Below, piece after piece: positions 15,549 to 24,454 of a stretch of 64,000 nt of DNA. The notes beneath the pieces are model-generated. The model saw only the letters and a list, made by a program, of their open reading frames with translations, made no database searches and was not told the DNA's origin. Source of the DNA: Pseudomonas entomophila. Lineage in GTDB: Bacteria; Pseudomonadota; Gammaproteobacteria; Pseudomonadales; Pseudomonadaceae. The stretch lies in the NCBI RefSeq assembly GCF_029193575.1, contig NZ_JARGCS010000035.1:1-64000 (forward strand). Direction: 5' to 3'. The position numbers and the translations under genes were made by a program. The first letter of the stretch is position 1. Every line of letters begins with the position of its first letter.

Positions 15549-16456
15549 CCACCACGTTTACCCCCATCGACCTGAGCCGCCTGCCAGCACCAACGGTTGT
15601 CGAGCAGATCGACTACGAGGTCATTCTTGCCGAACGCAAGGCCTACGCCGTGAGCCTCTGGCCCGAGGATCAGCAGGCCGAAGTGGCCGCGACCCTTGAA
15701 CTTGAGTCGGAGCCCCTCAACAAGCTGATCCAGGAGAACGCTTACCGCGAGACCCTCATGCGCCAGCGCGTGAACGAAGCGGCGCTGGCAGTCCTGCTGC
15801 CGTTCGCCCGCGGTGCCGACCTGGAGCAGATCGCCGCTCGCTTCAACGTCGAACGCCTGGTCATCACGCCGGCCAGCCTGAACGCTGTCCCCCCCGTCGC
15901 GGCCGTGATGGAGCAAGATGATGCCCTGCGCGAGCGAATCCAGATGGCGATGGAGGGTCTCAGTACTGCAGGCCCGCGAAACGCATACATCTTCCACGCC
16001 CGCAGCGCAGACGGCCGGGTCGCCGATGCCAGCGCTATCAGCCCAGCGCCGGCCGAGGTCGTCGTCACGGTACAGAGCGCGCTGGAGAATGGCGCTGCCA
16101 CGCCCCAGCTGCTTGCCGTGGTGGCTGCTTACCTGAGCGACGATGACCGACGCCCGGTGGCTGACCGGTTGACCGTGCAGAGCGCCCAAGTACTGCCGTA
16201 CACCGTGGAAGCGGTGCTCTACATGACCAGTTCAGGCCCAGAGTCCGAGCCGATCCGAGCAGCCGCCGAAGCTAGGCTGGCCGCCCTAGTCAACACGCGG
16301 CGGCGCCTCGGTCAAGAGGTCAACCGTTCGGCTCTGGACGCGGCGCTGCACATCGAGGGCGTGAAACGCGTCCTGCTGCCTGGTTGGCTCGATATCGTCG
16401 CAAGCGAGGCCCAGGCGCCTTACTGCACCGCCTACAACGTCACGGTGGCCGAGTAA
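15545..16456 (+). CDS. J: Baseplate assembly protein, gpJ family
   Basis: A 303-residue baseplate wedge protein (Baseplate_J family). It has the expected N-terminus (IDLSRLPAPTVVEQIDYEVILAERKA), DALRERIQMAMEGLSTAGPRNAYIFHA in the middle, and a conserved C-terminal part (VNRSALDAALHIEGVKRVLL). It overlaps W at its start and gpI at its stop by one base. Order V-W-J-I is as in P2. Confidence 0.94.
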   Translation: MTTTFTPIDLSRLPAPTVVEQIDYEVILAERKAYAVSLWPEDQQAEVAATLELESEPLNKLIQENAYRETLMRQRVNEAALAVLLPFARGADLEQIAARFNVERLVITPASLNAVPPVAAVMEQDDALRERIQMAMEGLSTAGPRNAYIFHARSADGRVADASAISPAPAEVVVTVQSALENGAATPQLLAVVAAYLSDDDRRPVADRLTVQSAQVLPYTVEAVLYMTSSGPESEPIRAAAEARLAALVNTRRRLGQEVNRSALDAALHIEGVKRVLLPGWLDIVASEAQAPYCTAYNVTVAE

Positions 16457-17073
16457 TGGCCGCGCGCCTGCTGCCCGGCAACGCTGCCGAGCTGGAGCGC
16501 CTGGCCGCCCAAGCGCTGGCACAGATCGAGCGCGTGCCCGTGCCGTTGCGAGATCTGTGGAACCCGGACACATGTCCTATCGAGCTGCTGCCGTACCTGG
16601 CCTGGGCCTATTCCGTAGACCGCTGGTCCCAGAACTGGCCAGAAGCAGCCAAACGCAATGCCATCAAGGCGGCGTACTTCATCCACGCCCACAAAGGCAC
16701 CATTGGCGCCCTCCGACGTGTCGTCGAGCCGCTGGGCTACCTGATCGAGGTAGTGGAGTGGTGGCAGATCCAGCCACAGGGTATCCCCGGCACGTTCGCA
16801 CTCAAGATCGGCGTGCTCGACACGGGTATCACCGAGCCCATGTATCAGGAGCTGGTGTGGCTGATCGACGACGCCCGCCCCCTCAGTCGCCACCTGACCG
16901 GGCTGGTCATCAGCCTTGAAACGCGCGGTACCGCCTGGGTGGGAGTCAGCGCCCATGATGGCGAAGTCCTCACCGTCTACCCCTATGCCCCCGGCCCGAT
17001 TGAAGTCGGCAGCCCCTCGCTGCTGTTCTCCGGCGCCGAGCACTCCATCGACACCATGAGCGTCTATCCATGA
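16456..17073 (+). CDS. I: Tail protein I, baseplate
   Basis: A 205-residue baseplate protein (Tail_P2_I family). The ATG at 16456 shares one base with the J stop; the longer ORF from 16384 overlaps J and was not used. Motifs are LLPGNAAELERLAAQALAQI, PDTCPIELLPYLAWAYSVDRW and AAYFIHAHKGTIGALRRVVEPLGY, characteristic for the family. It overlaps the tail-fibre gene by four bases. Confidence 0.94.
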   Translation: MAARLLPGNAAELERLAAQALAQIERVPVPLRDLWNPDTCPIELLPYLAWAYSVDRWSQNWPEAAKRNAIKAAYFIHAHKGTIGALRRVVEPLGYLIEVVEWWQIQPQGIPGTFALKIGVLDTGITEPMYQELVWLIDDARPLSRHLTGLVISLETRGTAWVGVSAHDGEVLTVYPYAPGPIEVGSPSLLFSGAEHSIDTMSVYP

Positions 17074-18470
17074 GCCAGACCTATTACGCCATCCTCACCG
17101 CCGTGGGAGAGGCCAAGCTCGCCAACGCCACGGCCCTTGGTACCCAACTGCAGATCAGCAAGATGGCCGTCGGCGACGGCAACGGCAACCTCCCCACACC
17201 GATCCGGAGCCAGACGGCCCTGGTCAATGAACGCTATCGAGCCTTCCTGAACAGGCTGATCGTCGACCCACAGAACAACAGCCAGATCATCGCCGAACTG
17301 ATCATTCCAGAAACCGAAGGCGGCTATTGGTTGCGTGAAATGGGCCTGTACGACGCTGCAGGTGACCTGGTTGCCGTGAGCAACTGCCCGCCCAGCTACA
17401 AGCCGCAGATGTCGGAAGGCTCCGGGCGAACCCAAGTACTGCGGATGGTCCTGATCATCAGCAGTTCCGAAGCCGTACAGCTCAAGATCGACCCCAGCGT
17501 CGTACTGGCGACCCGTGAGTATGTTGACACCGCTCGCGCGGGTGCCGAGCAGTACACGCGGGATCAACTGGCAGGGCATCTGCAAGCTGCCGACCCACAC
17601 CCGCAGTACCTGCTCAAAGGTGGCGTCTTTACGTTTGCCGTCGACAGCGTACTGACCGCTCAACATACCGGCCTGATTCTGCTCGATGCCGCAGCGGGGG
17701 CCAGGACCTACACATTGCCCTCCAGCAACCCGGCGCTGGGTATCCGCGACTACCTGGTGCGCCGCATCGACAACAGCGGCAACCGTCTGAAAGTGGCCGC
17801 AAGCGGAACCGATACGATCAAGTTCCATACGCATCTGCGAGCGGCTGGCTATCCCTTCCTCGTGCTGATGGGTGCCGGCGATTGGTGGCACTTGCGTAGC
17901 GATGGCCAAGGCGGTTGGTGGCCCGTCGGTCGTCTCGACAGCACATCGCTCGGGCGGATGGTGTTTGAGACCACAACGGCGTTCCAGCCCGGTGGTTACG
18001 GCCCGATCAGTGGGCCGGTTCAGCAACGTGCGGATTTCCCGTGGCTTTGGGACCACGCGCAGGCCTCGGGCATGTTGACGACAGAAGCCGCGCGGCTGGG
18101 CAAAGAAGGTGGATGGACCGAAGGGGACGGCGTGATGACCTTCCGTGCGCCAGAGAACCGTGCAGAGTTCGTGCGCCTGCTCGACGAAGGCCGCGGCATC
18201 GATACGGGGCGCGTGGCAGGCAGCTCGCAAGGCGACGCTATCAGGAACATCACGGGGAGCATTTCTGCCGTATACCGATCGACAACCCGACTCTCCAGTG
18301 GCGCGATGGCGATCACCCAATACGGCAGCTCACCGGCGCGGATCGGCACAGAAGGCGCAGACCCGGGTGATAACTCAACAATCACTTTCAACGCATCCAC
18401 CGTGGTGCCGACTGCATCGGAAAACCGGCCCCGGTCTATCGCATACCCCGGCCGGATCAAGTTGATTTGA
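17070..18470 (+). CDS. H: Tail fibre protein, gpH-like
   Basis: A 466-residue tail fibre. The N-terminal about 150 residues form the conserved baseplate-attachment part (MSQTYYAILTAVGEAKLANA; IPETEGGYWLREMGLYD; DPSVVLATREYVD) of the DUF3751/gpH type. A variable middle follows, then a C-terminal region rich in Ser, Thr and Gly ending in ASENRPRSIAYPGRIKL, the usual form of P2-type fibre tips. It determines host range. It is much shorter than P2 gpH (about 670 residues). The adjacent gene is a fibre assembly factor. No invertible segment or crossover site is seen. Confidence 0.9.
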   Translation: MSQTYYAILTAVGEAKLANATALGTQLQISKMAVGDGNGNLPTPIRSQTALVNERYRAFLNRLIVDPQNNSQIIAELIIPETEGGYWLREMGLYDAAGDLVAVSNCPPSYKPQMSEGSGRTQVLRMVLIISSSEAVQLKIDPSVVLATREYVDTARAGAEQYTRDQLAGHLQAADPHPQYLLKGGVFTFAVDSVLTAQHTGLILLDAAAGARTYTLPSSNPALGIRDYLVRRIDNSGNRLKVAASGTDTIKFHTHLRAAGYPFLVLMGAGDWWHLRSDGQGGWWPVGRLDSTSLGRMVFETTTAFQPGGYGPISGPVQQRADFPWLWDHAQASGMLTTEAARLGKEGGWTEGDGVMTFRAPENRAEFVRLLDEGRGIDTGRVAGSSQGDAIRNITGSISAVYRSTTRLSSGAMAITQYGSSPARIGTEGADPGDNSTITFNASTVVPTASENRPRSIAYPGRIKLI

Positions 18471-18480
18471 GGACGAGCCG

Positions 18481-19026
18481 ATGACTATTTATCTGATTGA
18501 CGCAGCAGGGCAACTGCACGGCCCAGTTGAATTGCTTGAGGTTCCTGGCCTCGGCCAGCAGATGCCGAGCAACGCGATTGAGCTTGTGAACCCTCTCCCC
18601 GTTGCAGAGCCTGGTTACGTTTGGGGCCTGGTCGACGCTGTACCACAGCAACTTCCTGATCATCGCGGGGCCATCTACCGCACCGATACAGGACAAGAGG
18701 AACAGTTCGAGCAGATCGGGCCATTGCCTGACGGCTTCACTACTGAGCCCTTCCCCGGACAGTTCCATATCTGGTCGGGCGACGCTTGGGTCATTGATCA
18801 GTCGGCCCAACTTGATGCCGCGCTCCTGGCTGAAAGGGTATGGCGTAACGCAAGGATCGCGGAGTCGGACTACCTGGCTATGCCGGACTACCCCATCAGC
18901 CCGGAGCAGCGCGGCGAGCTGTACGCCTACCGCCAAGCGCTGCGCAATTGGCCGCAGACCGATGCATTCCCTGACAGCAAGCACCGCCCCATGGCACCGG
19001 CCTGGATGACAGCCCTGCCACTCTAA
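18481..19026 (+). CDS. Tail fibre assembly protein, gpG-like
   Basis: A 181-residue protein 10 bp after the fibre gene. The C-terminal half (AELLAERVWRNARIAESDYLAMPDY-like LLAERVWRNARIAESDYLA, YRQALRNWPQTDAFPD) matches phage tail fibre assembly chaperones of the Caudo_TAP/DUF4376 kind, which help fibre folding or attachment. The N-terminal half is variable. It ends the V-to-G late operon. Function is assigned by position and C-terminal pattern. Confidence 0.8.
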   Translation: MTIYLIDAAGQLHGPVELLEVPGLGQQMPSNAIELVNPLPVAEPGYVWGLVDAVPQQLPDHRGAIYRTDTGQEEQFEQIGPLPDGFTTEPFPGQFHIWSGDAWVIDQSAQLDAALLAERVWRNARIAESDYLAMPDYPISPEQRGELYAYRQALRNWPQTDAFPDSKHRPMAPAWMTALPL

Positions 19027-19048
19027 GCACTTTCGGGCGCGGCTACGC

Positions 19049-19067
19049 TGTACCGCGCCTCGCTACA
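19049..19067. promoter_or_regulatory. Ogr-type late activator site before FI
   Basis: A dyad TGTA-CCGCGCCTCGC-TACA, identical in arms and spacing to the site before V. The centre is 93 bp before the FI start. This equals the place of the P2 F promoter. It is followed by a GC-rich stretch with alternating CG (19090-19101), as also seen downstream of the other sites. Confidence 0.65.
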
Positions 19068-19150
19068 CCCTCCCCCGCTCGCACCGCTTGCGCGCGCGCG
19101 TCACTCTCAAGGCTCACTGAACCGGCATCACGCCCACCAGGAGCTGCCAC

Positions 19151-20341
19151 ATGGCCACCGACTTCCATCACGGGGTGCGCGTCCTCGAAATCAACGAGGG
19201 CACCCGCCCGATCCGCACTATCGCCACCGCCGTGGTGGGCATGGTTTGCACCGCCAGCGATGCCGACGCCGCCGCCTTCCCACTCAACACTCCCGTCCTG
19301 CTCACAGACGTGCTCACTGCTTCCGGCAAGGCCGGCGAGCTGGGCACCCTAGCCCGCAGCCTGGACGCCATTGCCGACCAGTCCAGTCCCGTGACCGTCG
19401 TGGTGCGCGTGGCCGATGGCGAAGGCGCCGACGCCACCGCCAAAGAAGCGGACCAGACCACCAAGATCGTCGGCGGCGTGACCCCGCAGGGTCAGTACAC
19501 CGGGCTCAAGGCGCTGCTTGCGGCGGAAGTGCAACTCGGCGTGCGGCCTCGCATCCTGGGCGTGCCAGGTATGGACAACCTCGCCGTCACCACCGAGCTG
19601 GCCGCCATCGCCGAGAAGATGCGCGCCTTCTCCTATGCCAGCGCCTGGGACTGCGAAAACGTATCCGACGCCATTGCCTACCGCGACGGTTTCGGCTCCC
19701 GCGAGCTGATGCTCATCTGGCCCGACTTCGTGAACTGGGACACCGCCACCAGCAGCAACGCCCCGGCCGCGGCTGTGGCCCGGGCGCTGGGCCTGCGCGC
19801 AAAGATCGACGAGCAAGTTGGTTGGCACAAGACGCTGTCGAACATGACGGTAAACGGCGTGTCGGGCATCTCCCGCGACATCTTCTGGGACCTGCAGAAC
19901 CCGGCAACCGACGCCGGCCTGCTCAACGCCGCCGATGTCACCACCCTGATTCGCCGCGACGGCTTCCGCTTCTGGGGCAACCGCACAACCAGCGCCGACC
20001 CGCTATTTGCATTCGAGAACTACACCCGCACCGCGCAAGTCTTGGCGGACACGATGGCCGACGCGCACTTCTGGGCCATCGATAAGCCCATGCACGGCAG
20101 CCTGGTAAAGGACATCATCGACGGCATCAACGCAAAGTTCCGCGAGTTAAAGACCGCCGGCTACCTCATCGATGGCAGTTGCTGGTTCGACCCAGCTGCC
20201 AACGACAAGGACACACTCAAGGCCGGCAAGCTCTTCCTGGACTACGACTACACCCCCGTGCCGCCGCTTGAGAACCTGCTGTTCCGCCAGCGCATCACCG
20301 ACCGCTACCTGATGACTTTCGCCGAAAGCATCAAGGTTTGA
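19151..20341 (+). CDS. FI: Tail sheath protein, gpFI family
   Basis: A 396-residue contractile sheath protein, equal in length to P2 FI. The start MATDFHHGVRVLEINEGTRPI is family-typical, as are VVVRVADGEG, ILGVPGMDN, DGFRFWGNRTTSADPLFAFENYTRT and the C-terminal domain GYLIDGSCWFDPAANDKDTLKAGKLFLDYDYTPVPP that makes inter-subunit contacts. First gene of the F operon FI-FII-E-T-U-D. Confidence 0.95.
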   Translation: MATDFHHGVRVLEINEGTRPIRTIATAVVGMVCTASDADAAAFPLNTPVLLTDVLTASGKAGELGTLARSLDAIADQSSPVTVVVRVADGEGADATAKEADQTTKIVGGVTPQGQYTGLKALLAAEVQLGVRPRILGVPGMDNLAVTTELAAIAEKMRAFSYASAWDCENVSDAIAYRDGFGSRELMLIWPDFVNWDTATSSNAPAAAVARALGLRAKIDEQVGWHKTLSNMTVNGVSGISRDIFWDLQNPATDAGLLNAADVTTLIRRDGFRFWGNRTTSADPLFAFENYTRTAQVLADTMADAHFWAIDKPMHGSLVKDIIDGINAKFRELKTAGYLIDGSCWFDPAANDKDTLKAGKLFLDYDYTPVPPLENLLFRQRITDRYLMTFAESIKV

Positions 20342-20386
20342 TCATTCATCCGCGCGGCGCCGGCCGCGCCCTAGGAGCGCCTGCCC

Positions 20387-20902
20387 ATGGCCCTGCCCAA
20401 GAAGCTCAAACACCTCAACCTGTTTAACAACGCCAACAGCTACCTGGGCGTCGTCAAGTCGGTCACCTTGCCCAAGCTCAGCCGCAAGATGGAGGACTTC
20501 CGCGGCGGCGGCATGGACGGCTCTGTGAAGGTCGACCTGGGGCTCGGCGACGACGGGATCGTCCTGGCCTGGACACTCGGCGGCTGGGACCTCATCGCAC
20601 TGCGCCAGTTTGGCGCCGTGCGCGCAGACGGCGTGCAGCTGCGCTTCTCCGGCTCCGTCCAGCGCGACGACGACGGCACTGTGAGCGCCGTCGAAGTGTC
20701 CGTGCGCGGCCGGCACGAAGAGATCGACTTCGGCGAGTCGAGCCCGGGCGAGGACACCGAGCACCAGATCAGCACCACCTGCACCTACTACAGGCTCACC
20801 GTGGACAGCGAGGTAGTCATGGAGATCGACCTGCTCAACTTCGTGTTCATCGTGGACGGCGTGGACCTGCTCGCCGCCCATCGCCAGGCCATCGGCCTGT
20901 AA
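20387..20902 (+). CDS. FII: Tail tube protein, gpFII family
   Basis: A 171-residue major tail tube protein. The sequence (MALPKKLKHLNLFNNANSYLGVVKSVTLPKLSRKMEDFRGGGMDGSVKV) is a near-standard FII start, and ETLNYYRLTVDGEE-like TCTYYRLTVDSEVVMEIDLLNFVFIVDGVD closes the fold. It forms the inner tube ejected through the sheath. It lies 45 bp after FI with no gene between. Confidence 0.95.
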   Translation: MALPKKLKHLNLFNNANSYLGVVKSVTLPKLSRKMEDFRGGGMDGSVKVDLGLGDDGIVLAWTLGGWDLIALRQFGAVRADGVQLRFSGSVQRDDDGTVSAVEVSVRGRHEEIDFGESSPGEDTEHQISTTCTYYRLTVDSEVVMEIDLLNFVFIVDGVDLLAAHRQAIGL

Positions 20903-20929
20903 CCCCCAAGCCCCTCGAGGAGAAACACC

Positions 20930-21283
20930 ATGGCAACCCCGGAAACCACCGCTCAAGTCACCCATCAGGAAGGCCAGGAGCAGACCAAGAATCCCAACCA
21001 GGAAGTCATCACCCTCGACACCCCAATCGTGCGCGGCGAAACCACCGTCAACGAAATCACCCTGCGCAAGCCCATGAGCGGCGAGCTGCGCGGTGTGAGC
21101 CTGGCGGACCTGGCCCATATGGACGTACTGGCCCTGCGCAAAGTGCTACCGCGCATCAGCATCCCGAGCCTGACCGACCACGAGATCGGCCGCATGGACC
21201 CGGCCGACCTGCTGCAGTGCGGGGTCGCGGTAGCTGGTTTTTTGCTGACGAAGTCGGCGAAGGAAGCTGCCCTCATTGCGTAG
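20930..21283 (+). CDS. E: Tail assembly chaperone, gpE
   Basis: A 117-residue protein that coats or organises the tape measure during tail building. The conserved part is ITLRKPMSGELRGVSLADLAHMDVLALRKVLPRISIPSLTDHEIGRMDPADLLQCG. The 3' end of the gene contains a slippery heptamer at 21238-21244, by which some ribosomes shift into the -1 frame and make gpE+E'. The position between FII and T is that of P2. Confidence 0.93.
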   Translation: MATPETTAQVTHQEGQEQTKNPNQEVITLDTPIVRGETTVNEITLRKPMSGELRGVSLADLAHMDVLALRKVLPRISIPSLTDHEIGRMDPADLLQCGVAVAGFLLTKSAKEAALIA

Positions 21284-21414
21284 AAGACGCCATGGCCGAC
21301 CTGGCCATGGTCTTTCACTGGGGGCCGGCGGAAATGAATCCGCTGGCCCTGTCGGAACTGATGGAATGGCGCGAGCGAGCCAGAACCCGCTGGGAGAGGA
21401 ACCATGGCCAATGA
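20930..21414 (+). CDS. gpE+E' fusion made by -1 ribosomal frameshift
   Basis: The reading frame continues from E into a -1 frame after the slippery site, adding about 57 residues ending in MADLAMVFHWGPAEMNPLALSELMEWRERARTRW. That C-terminal motif is the GpE' family (tail assembly chaperone extension). The extension frame has no convincing start of its own (a GTG at 21217 lies inside E with no ribosome site). Its stop overlaps the start of the tape-measure gene. In P2 and lambda-like phages both forms are required for tail length control. Confidence 0.88.
21238..21244 (+). promoter_or_regulatory. Slippery heptamer for E/E' frameshift
   Basis: TTTTTTG read as GGT-TTT-TTG in the E frame gives a T-TTT-TTG slip site. 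A -1 slip joins exactly the frame of the E' extension. The same heptamer is used, as recalled, in P2 E/E'. No strong downstream pseudoknot was worked out. Confidence 0.88.
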
Positions 21415-23995
21415 CTTGAAAATGGAGGTAGTGCTCCAGGCCATCGACCGCGCCACCCGCCCGATCCGCGCCATCACCCAGGGCAGCATTGGTCTAGGTC
21501 GCGCGCTCAAGGAGTCCCGCGACCAGCTCAAGACCCTGCAAGCGCAACAGGCGGATGTGCGCAGCTGGACCATCTTGCGCAATGCCAGCGCAAAGACCGA
21601 AACGGCGCTGCAAGAAGCGCGCGACCAGGTGAAGGCGCTAGGTCGCCAGATGGCCGGCGCTGGCGTGCCCACGCGGCAGATGGCCAATGACATGCAGGCG
21701 GCCATCCGCGCCGCCAGCGATCTCAAGCAGAAGCACCAGGCGCAACAAGAGCAGTTGCAGGGCCTGCGTAATCGACTCAGCGCCGCCGGCATCAGTACAA
21801 AGAACCTGAGCCAACACTCCCGCGACCTAAAGCAGCGCATCCAGGAAACAAACCAGGCCATCAGCACGCAGACCAGCCGCATGCAGAACCTGGTGCAACA
21901 ACAGAAGCGCCTGGCCGCTGCCCGGGGACAGTTTGACCGTGCCCAGCACGTCGCGGGGAGCATGGCAGCAGGTGGTGCCGCCGGCCTCGGCAGCGCCTAC
22001 GCAATTTCGCGCCCGCTCCAGGGCATCGTGGACGCCTTCGCACCGGCCGAGAACGCCGCCACCCAGCTCAAGGTGGCGATGATGGATGGTGCGGGCAAGG
22101 TGCCGGAGGACTTCCAGAAGATCAGCGACCTCGCCACAGGCCTGGGCGACAAGCTGCCGGGGACCACGGCCGACTTCCAGAACATGATGACCATGCTGCG
22201 CCGGCAAGGCATCAGCGCCACATCGATCCTGGGCGGTACCGGCGAGGCGGCGGCGTACCTGGGCGTGCAATTGCAGAAGCCCGTAGCCGACGCCGCCGAG
22301 TTCGCTGCCAAGATGCAGGACGCCACCCGTACCACTGAGAAGGACATGATGGGGCTGATGGACACCATCCAGCGGGCCTTCTACCTGGGCGTCGACGACA
22401 ACAACATGCTCCAGGGCTTCAGCAAGATCAGCCCGGTGATGGACATCATCAAGAAGTCTGGCCTTGAAGCGGCAAACACCTTCGCCCCGCTGCTTGTAAT
22501 GATGGACCAGACCGGCATGGCCGGCGAAAGCGCCGGTAACGCCTTCCGCAAGGTGTTCCAGAGTTCGATGGACACCGCCAAGATCTCTAAGGTGCTGGAC
22601 GATCTGCAGGCAGAGAAAGGCATCAAGCTCAAGCTTAACTTCACCGACGGCAAGGGCGAGTTCGGCGGTCTCGAAAACCTATTCAGCCAGCTCGACAAGC
22701 TCAAGACCCTCACGACCGAAGACCGACTCAGCCTGATCAAGGACATCTACGGCGACGACTCCGAAACCCTGCAAGTGCTCAACACCATGATGACCAAGGG
22801 GATCGCGGGGTATGACGAAGTCGCGGCAAAGATGAAGGACCAGGCCGACCTGCGCACCCGCGTCAACGAGCAACTCGCCACCCTGGCCAACACAATCGAA
22901 GCCGCAGAAGGTAGCTGGACAAATGCGATGAGCGAGATCGGGGCGACCATCGCCCCCGAACTCAAGAGCCTGATCAACGACATTGGCGAGCTGGCCGTCA
23001 GCGTCAAAAACTGGGTCAAGGAACATCCCGGCCTGACTGCAGCCATCGTCAAGACCGCTGCCGGCCTGGCGTTGCTGCTCGCCGTCGGCGGGGGCCTGAC
23101 GATCATGCTGGCCAGCCTCCTCGGCCCCTTTGCCATGGTGCGCTATGCCCTAAGCCTGGTCGGTATCAAGAGCCTGGGCGCCGTGACGGCCCTGAAAGGG
23201 TTGGGCGGTGCGTTCATGTGGGCCGGCAAAGCCGTACTGTGGCTCGGCCGAGCGCTGCTGATGAACCCCATCGGCCTCGCGATAACGGCTATCGCGGTAG
23301 CGGTCTACCTCATCTACCAATATTGGGACCCGATCAAGGCCTACTTCCTCGGCCTGTGGAACGAAATCAAGGCCGGCTTCAACGGGGGGCTGGCCGGGAT
23401 CACCGCACTGATCCTCAATTTCAGCCCCATTGGCCTTTTCTACCGCGCCTTCGCCGCCGTGATGGGCTACTTCGGCGTTGAGCTGCCTGGCAAGTTCAGC
23501 GAGTTCGGCAACATGCTCATGCAGGGCATGGTCCAGGGCATCACAAACGGGCTCACTGCGGTGAAGAGCGCAATCACTGGCGCGGGCGACAGCACGATCA
23601 GCTGGTTCAAGGAGAAGCTGGGTATCCACTCGCCGTCGCGCGTGTTCGCGACACTGGGGGGGTTCACCATGGCGGGCCTTGAGCAGGGCCTGTTGCAGGG
23701 CCAGCAGGGGCCGCTGGACGCAATCAACGGCATGGGCAAGCAGCTCGTGGCCGCAGGCAACATCGGCTTCGGCGCGGCCGGCAGCAGCATCGCCATGGAC
23801 AACCGTCCGCCGCTGTCCGCCTCACCCTCTGCAGGCGCTGCAACTGCACAAGGGGCCGCGCCTCTGATCTTCAACATCCAAGCCGCGCCTGGCATGGACG
23901 AACAACAACTCGCGCGCCTGGTCGCGGCCGAGGTCGCCAAGGCACAGCGCGCATCACGGGTTCGCGGACGCAGCGCGCTAAGCGACCAGGAGTAA
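21404..23995 (+). CDS. T: Tail tape measure protein, gpT family
   Basis: An 863-residue protein whose length sets tail length; P2 gpT is 815. The N-terminal about 180 residues are coiled-coil-rich (KESRDQLKTLQAQQADVRSW; HSRDLKQRIQETNQAISTQTSRMQNLVQQQKRL). A PhageMin_Tail domain follows (residues about 200-430, including FQNMMTMLRRQGISATSILG and KVFQSSMDTAKI). Hydrophobic helices lie near residues 545-640 (AGLALLLAVGGGLTIMLASLLGPF), followed by a C-terminal WFKEKLGIHSPSRVFATLGGFTMAGLEQGL motif common to tape measures. Confidence 0.94.
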   Translation: MANDLKMEVVLQAIDRATRPIRAITQGSIGLGRALKESRDQLKTLQAQQADVRSWTILRNASAKTETALQEARDQVKALGRQMAGAGVPTRQMANDMQAAIRAASDLKQKHQAQQEQLQGLRNRLSAAGISTKNLSQHSRDLKQRIQETNQAISTQTSRMQNLVQQQKRLAAARGQFDRAQHVAGSMAAGGAAGLGSAYAISRPLQGIVDAFAPAENAATQLKVAMMDGAGKVPEDFQKISDLATGLGDKLPGTTADFQNMMTMLRRQGISATSILGGTGEAAAYLGVQLQKPVADAAEFAAKMQDATRTTEKDMMGLMDTIQRAFYLGVDDNNMLQGFSKISPVMDIIKKSGLEAANTFAPLLVMMDQTGMAGESAGNAFRKVFQSSMDTAKISKVLDDLQAEKGIKLKLNFTDGKGEFGGLENLFSQLDKLKTLTTEDRLSLIKDIYGDDSETLQVLNTMMTKGIAGYDEVAAKMKDQADLRTRVNEQLATLANTIEAAEGSWTNAMSEIGATIAPELKSLINDIGELAVSVKNWVKEHPGLTAAIVKTAAGLALLLAVGGGLTIMLASLLGPFAMVRYALSLVGIKSLGAVTALKGLGGAFMWAGKAVLWLGRALLMNPIGLAITAIAVAVYLIYQYWDPIKAYFLGLWNEIKAGFNGGLAGITALILNFSPIGLFYRAFAAVMGYFGVELPGKFSEFGNMLMQGMVQGITNGLTAVKSAITGAGDSTISWFKEKLGIHSPSRVFATLGGFTMAGLEQGLLQGQQGPLDAINGMGKQLVAAGNIGFGAAGSSIAMDNRPPLSASPSAGAATAQGAAPLIFNIQAAPGMDEQQLARLVAAEVAKAQRASRVRGRSALSDQE

Positions 23996-24001
23996 CCCCT
24001 C

Positions 24002-24454
24002 ATGATGATGGCCCTCGGATCGTTCATCTTCGGCCTGCCCACACTCGTGTACCAGGAGCTGCAGCGTTCCACAGACTGGCGCCACAGCTCCACCAGCCGC
24101 ATCGGCACCAACCCTGCCAGTCAGTTCCTGGGCCGCGGCGACGATACGATCACCCTGCCGGGTACGCTGCTCCCCGGCCTGGTCGGGTCACCTTTAAGCC
24201 TCGACCTGCTGCGCCGCATGGCTGACACCGGCAAGGCCTGGCCACTGATCGGCGGTACCGGGCGTATCTACGGCGTGTGGGTCATCACCTCGATCAGCGA
24301 GACGCAACAGATCTTCTTCGAGGACGGCACGCCGCGGCGCTACGAGTTCACGATCAATCTCAAGCGGATCGACGATGGCCTTGTCGACATGCTCGGCAGC
24401 CTGGTCGGCATCGGTGGGGGTGCGCTGCGCGGTGTGCTGGGGCGTCTGCTGTGA
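24002..24454 (+). CDS. U: Tail protein, gpU family
   Basis: A 150-residue tail terminator-type protein (Phage_P2_GpU). Sequence features are MMALGSFIFGLPTLVYQELQRSTDWRHSS, GRGDDTITLPGTLLPG and FFEDGTPRRYEFTINLKRIDD, all standard for the family. Six bases separate it from T, and its stop overlaps the GTG start of gene D. Confidence 0.94.
   Translation: MMMALGSFIFGLPTLVYQELQRSTDWRHSSTSRIGTNPASQFLGRGDDTITLPGTLLPGLVGSPLSLDLLRRMADTGKAWPLIGGTGRIYGVWVITSISETQQIFFEDGTPRRYEFTINLKRIDDGLVDMLGSLVGIGGGALRGVLGRLL

Noticed and set aside
17070..19026. Possible invertible tail-fibre segment or diversity-generating element
   Set aside because: No second fibre set, no recombinase, no reverse transcriptase and no inverted crossover sites were seen.
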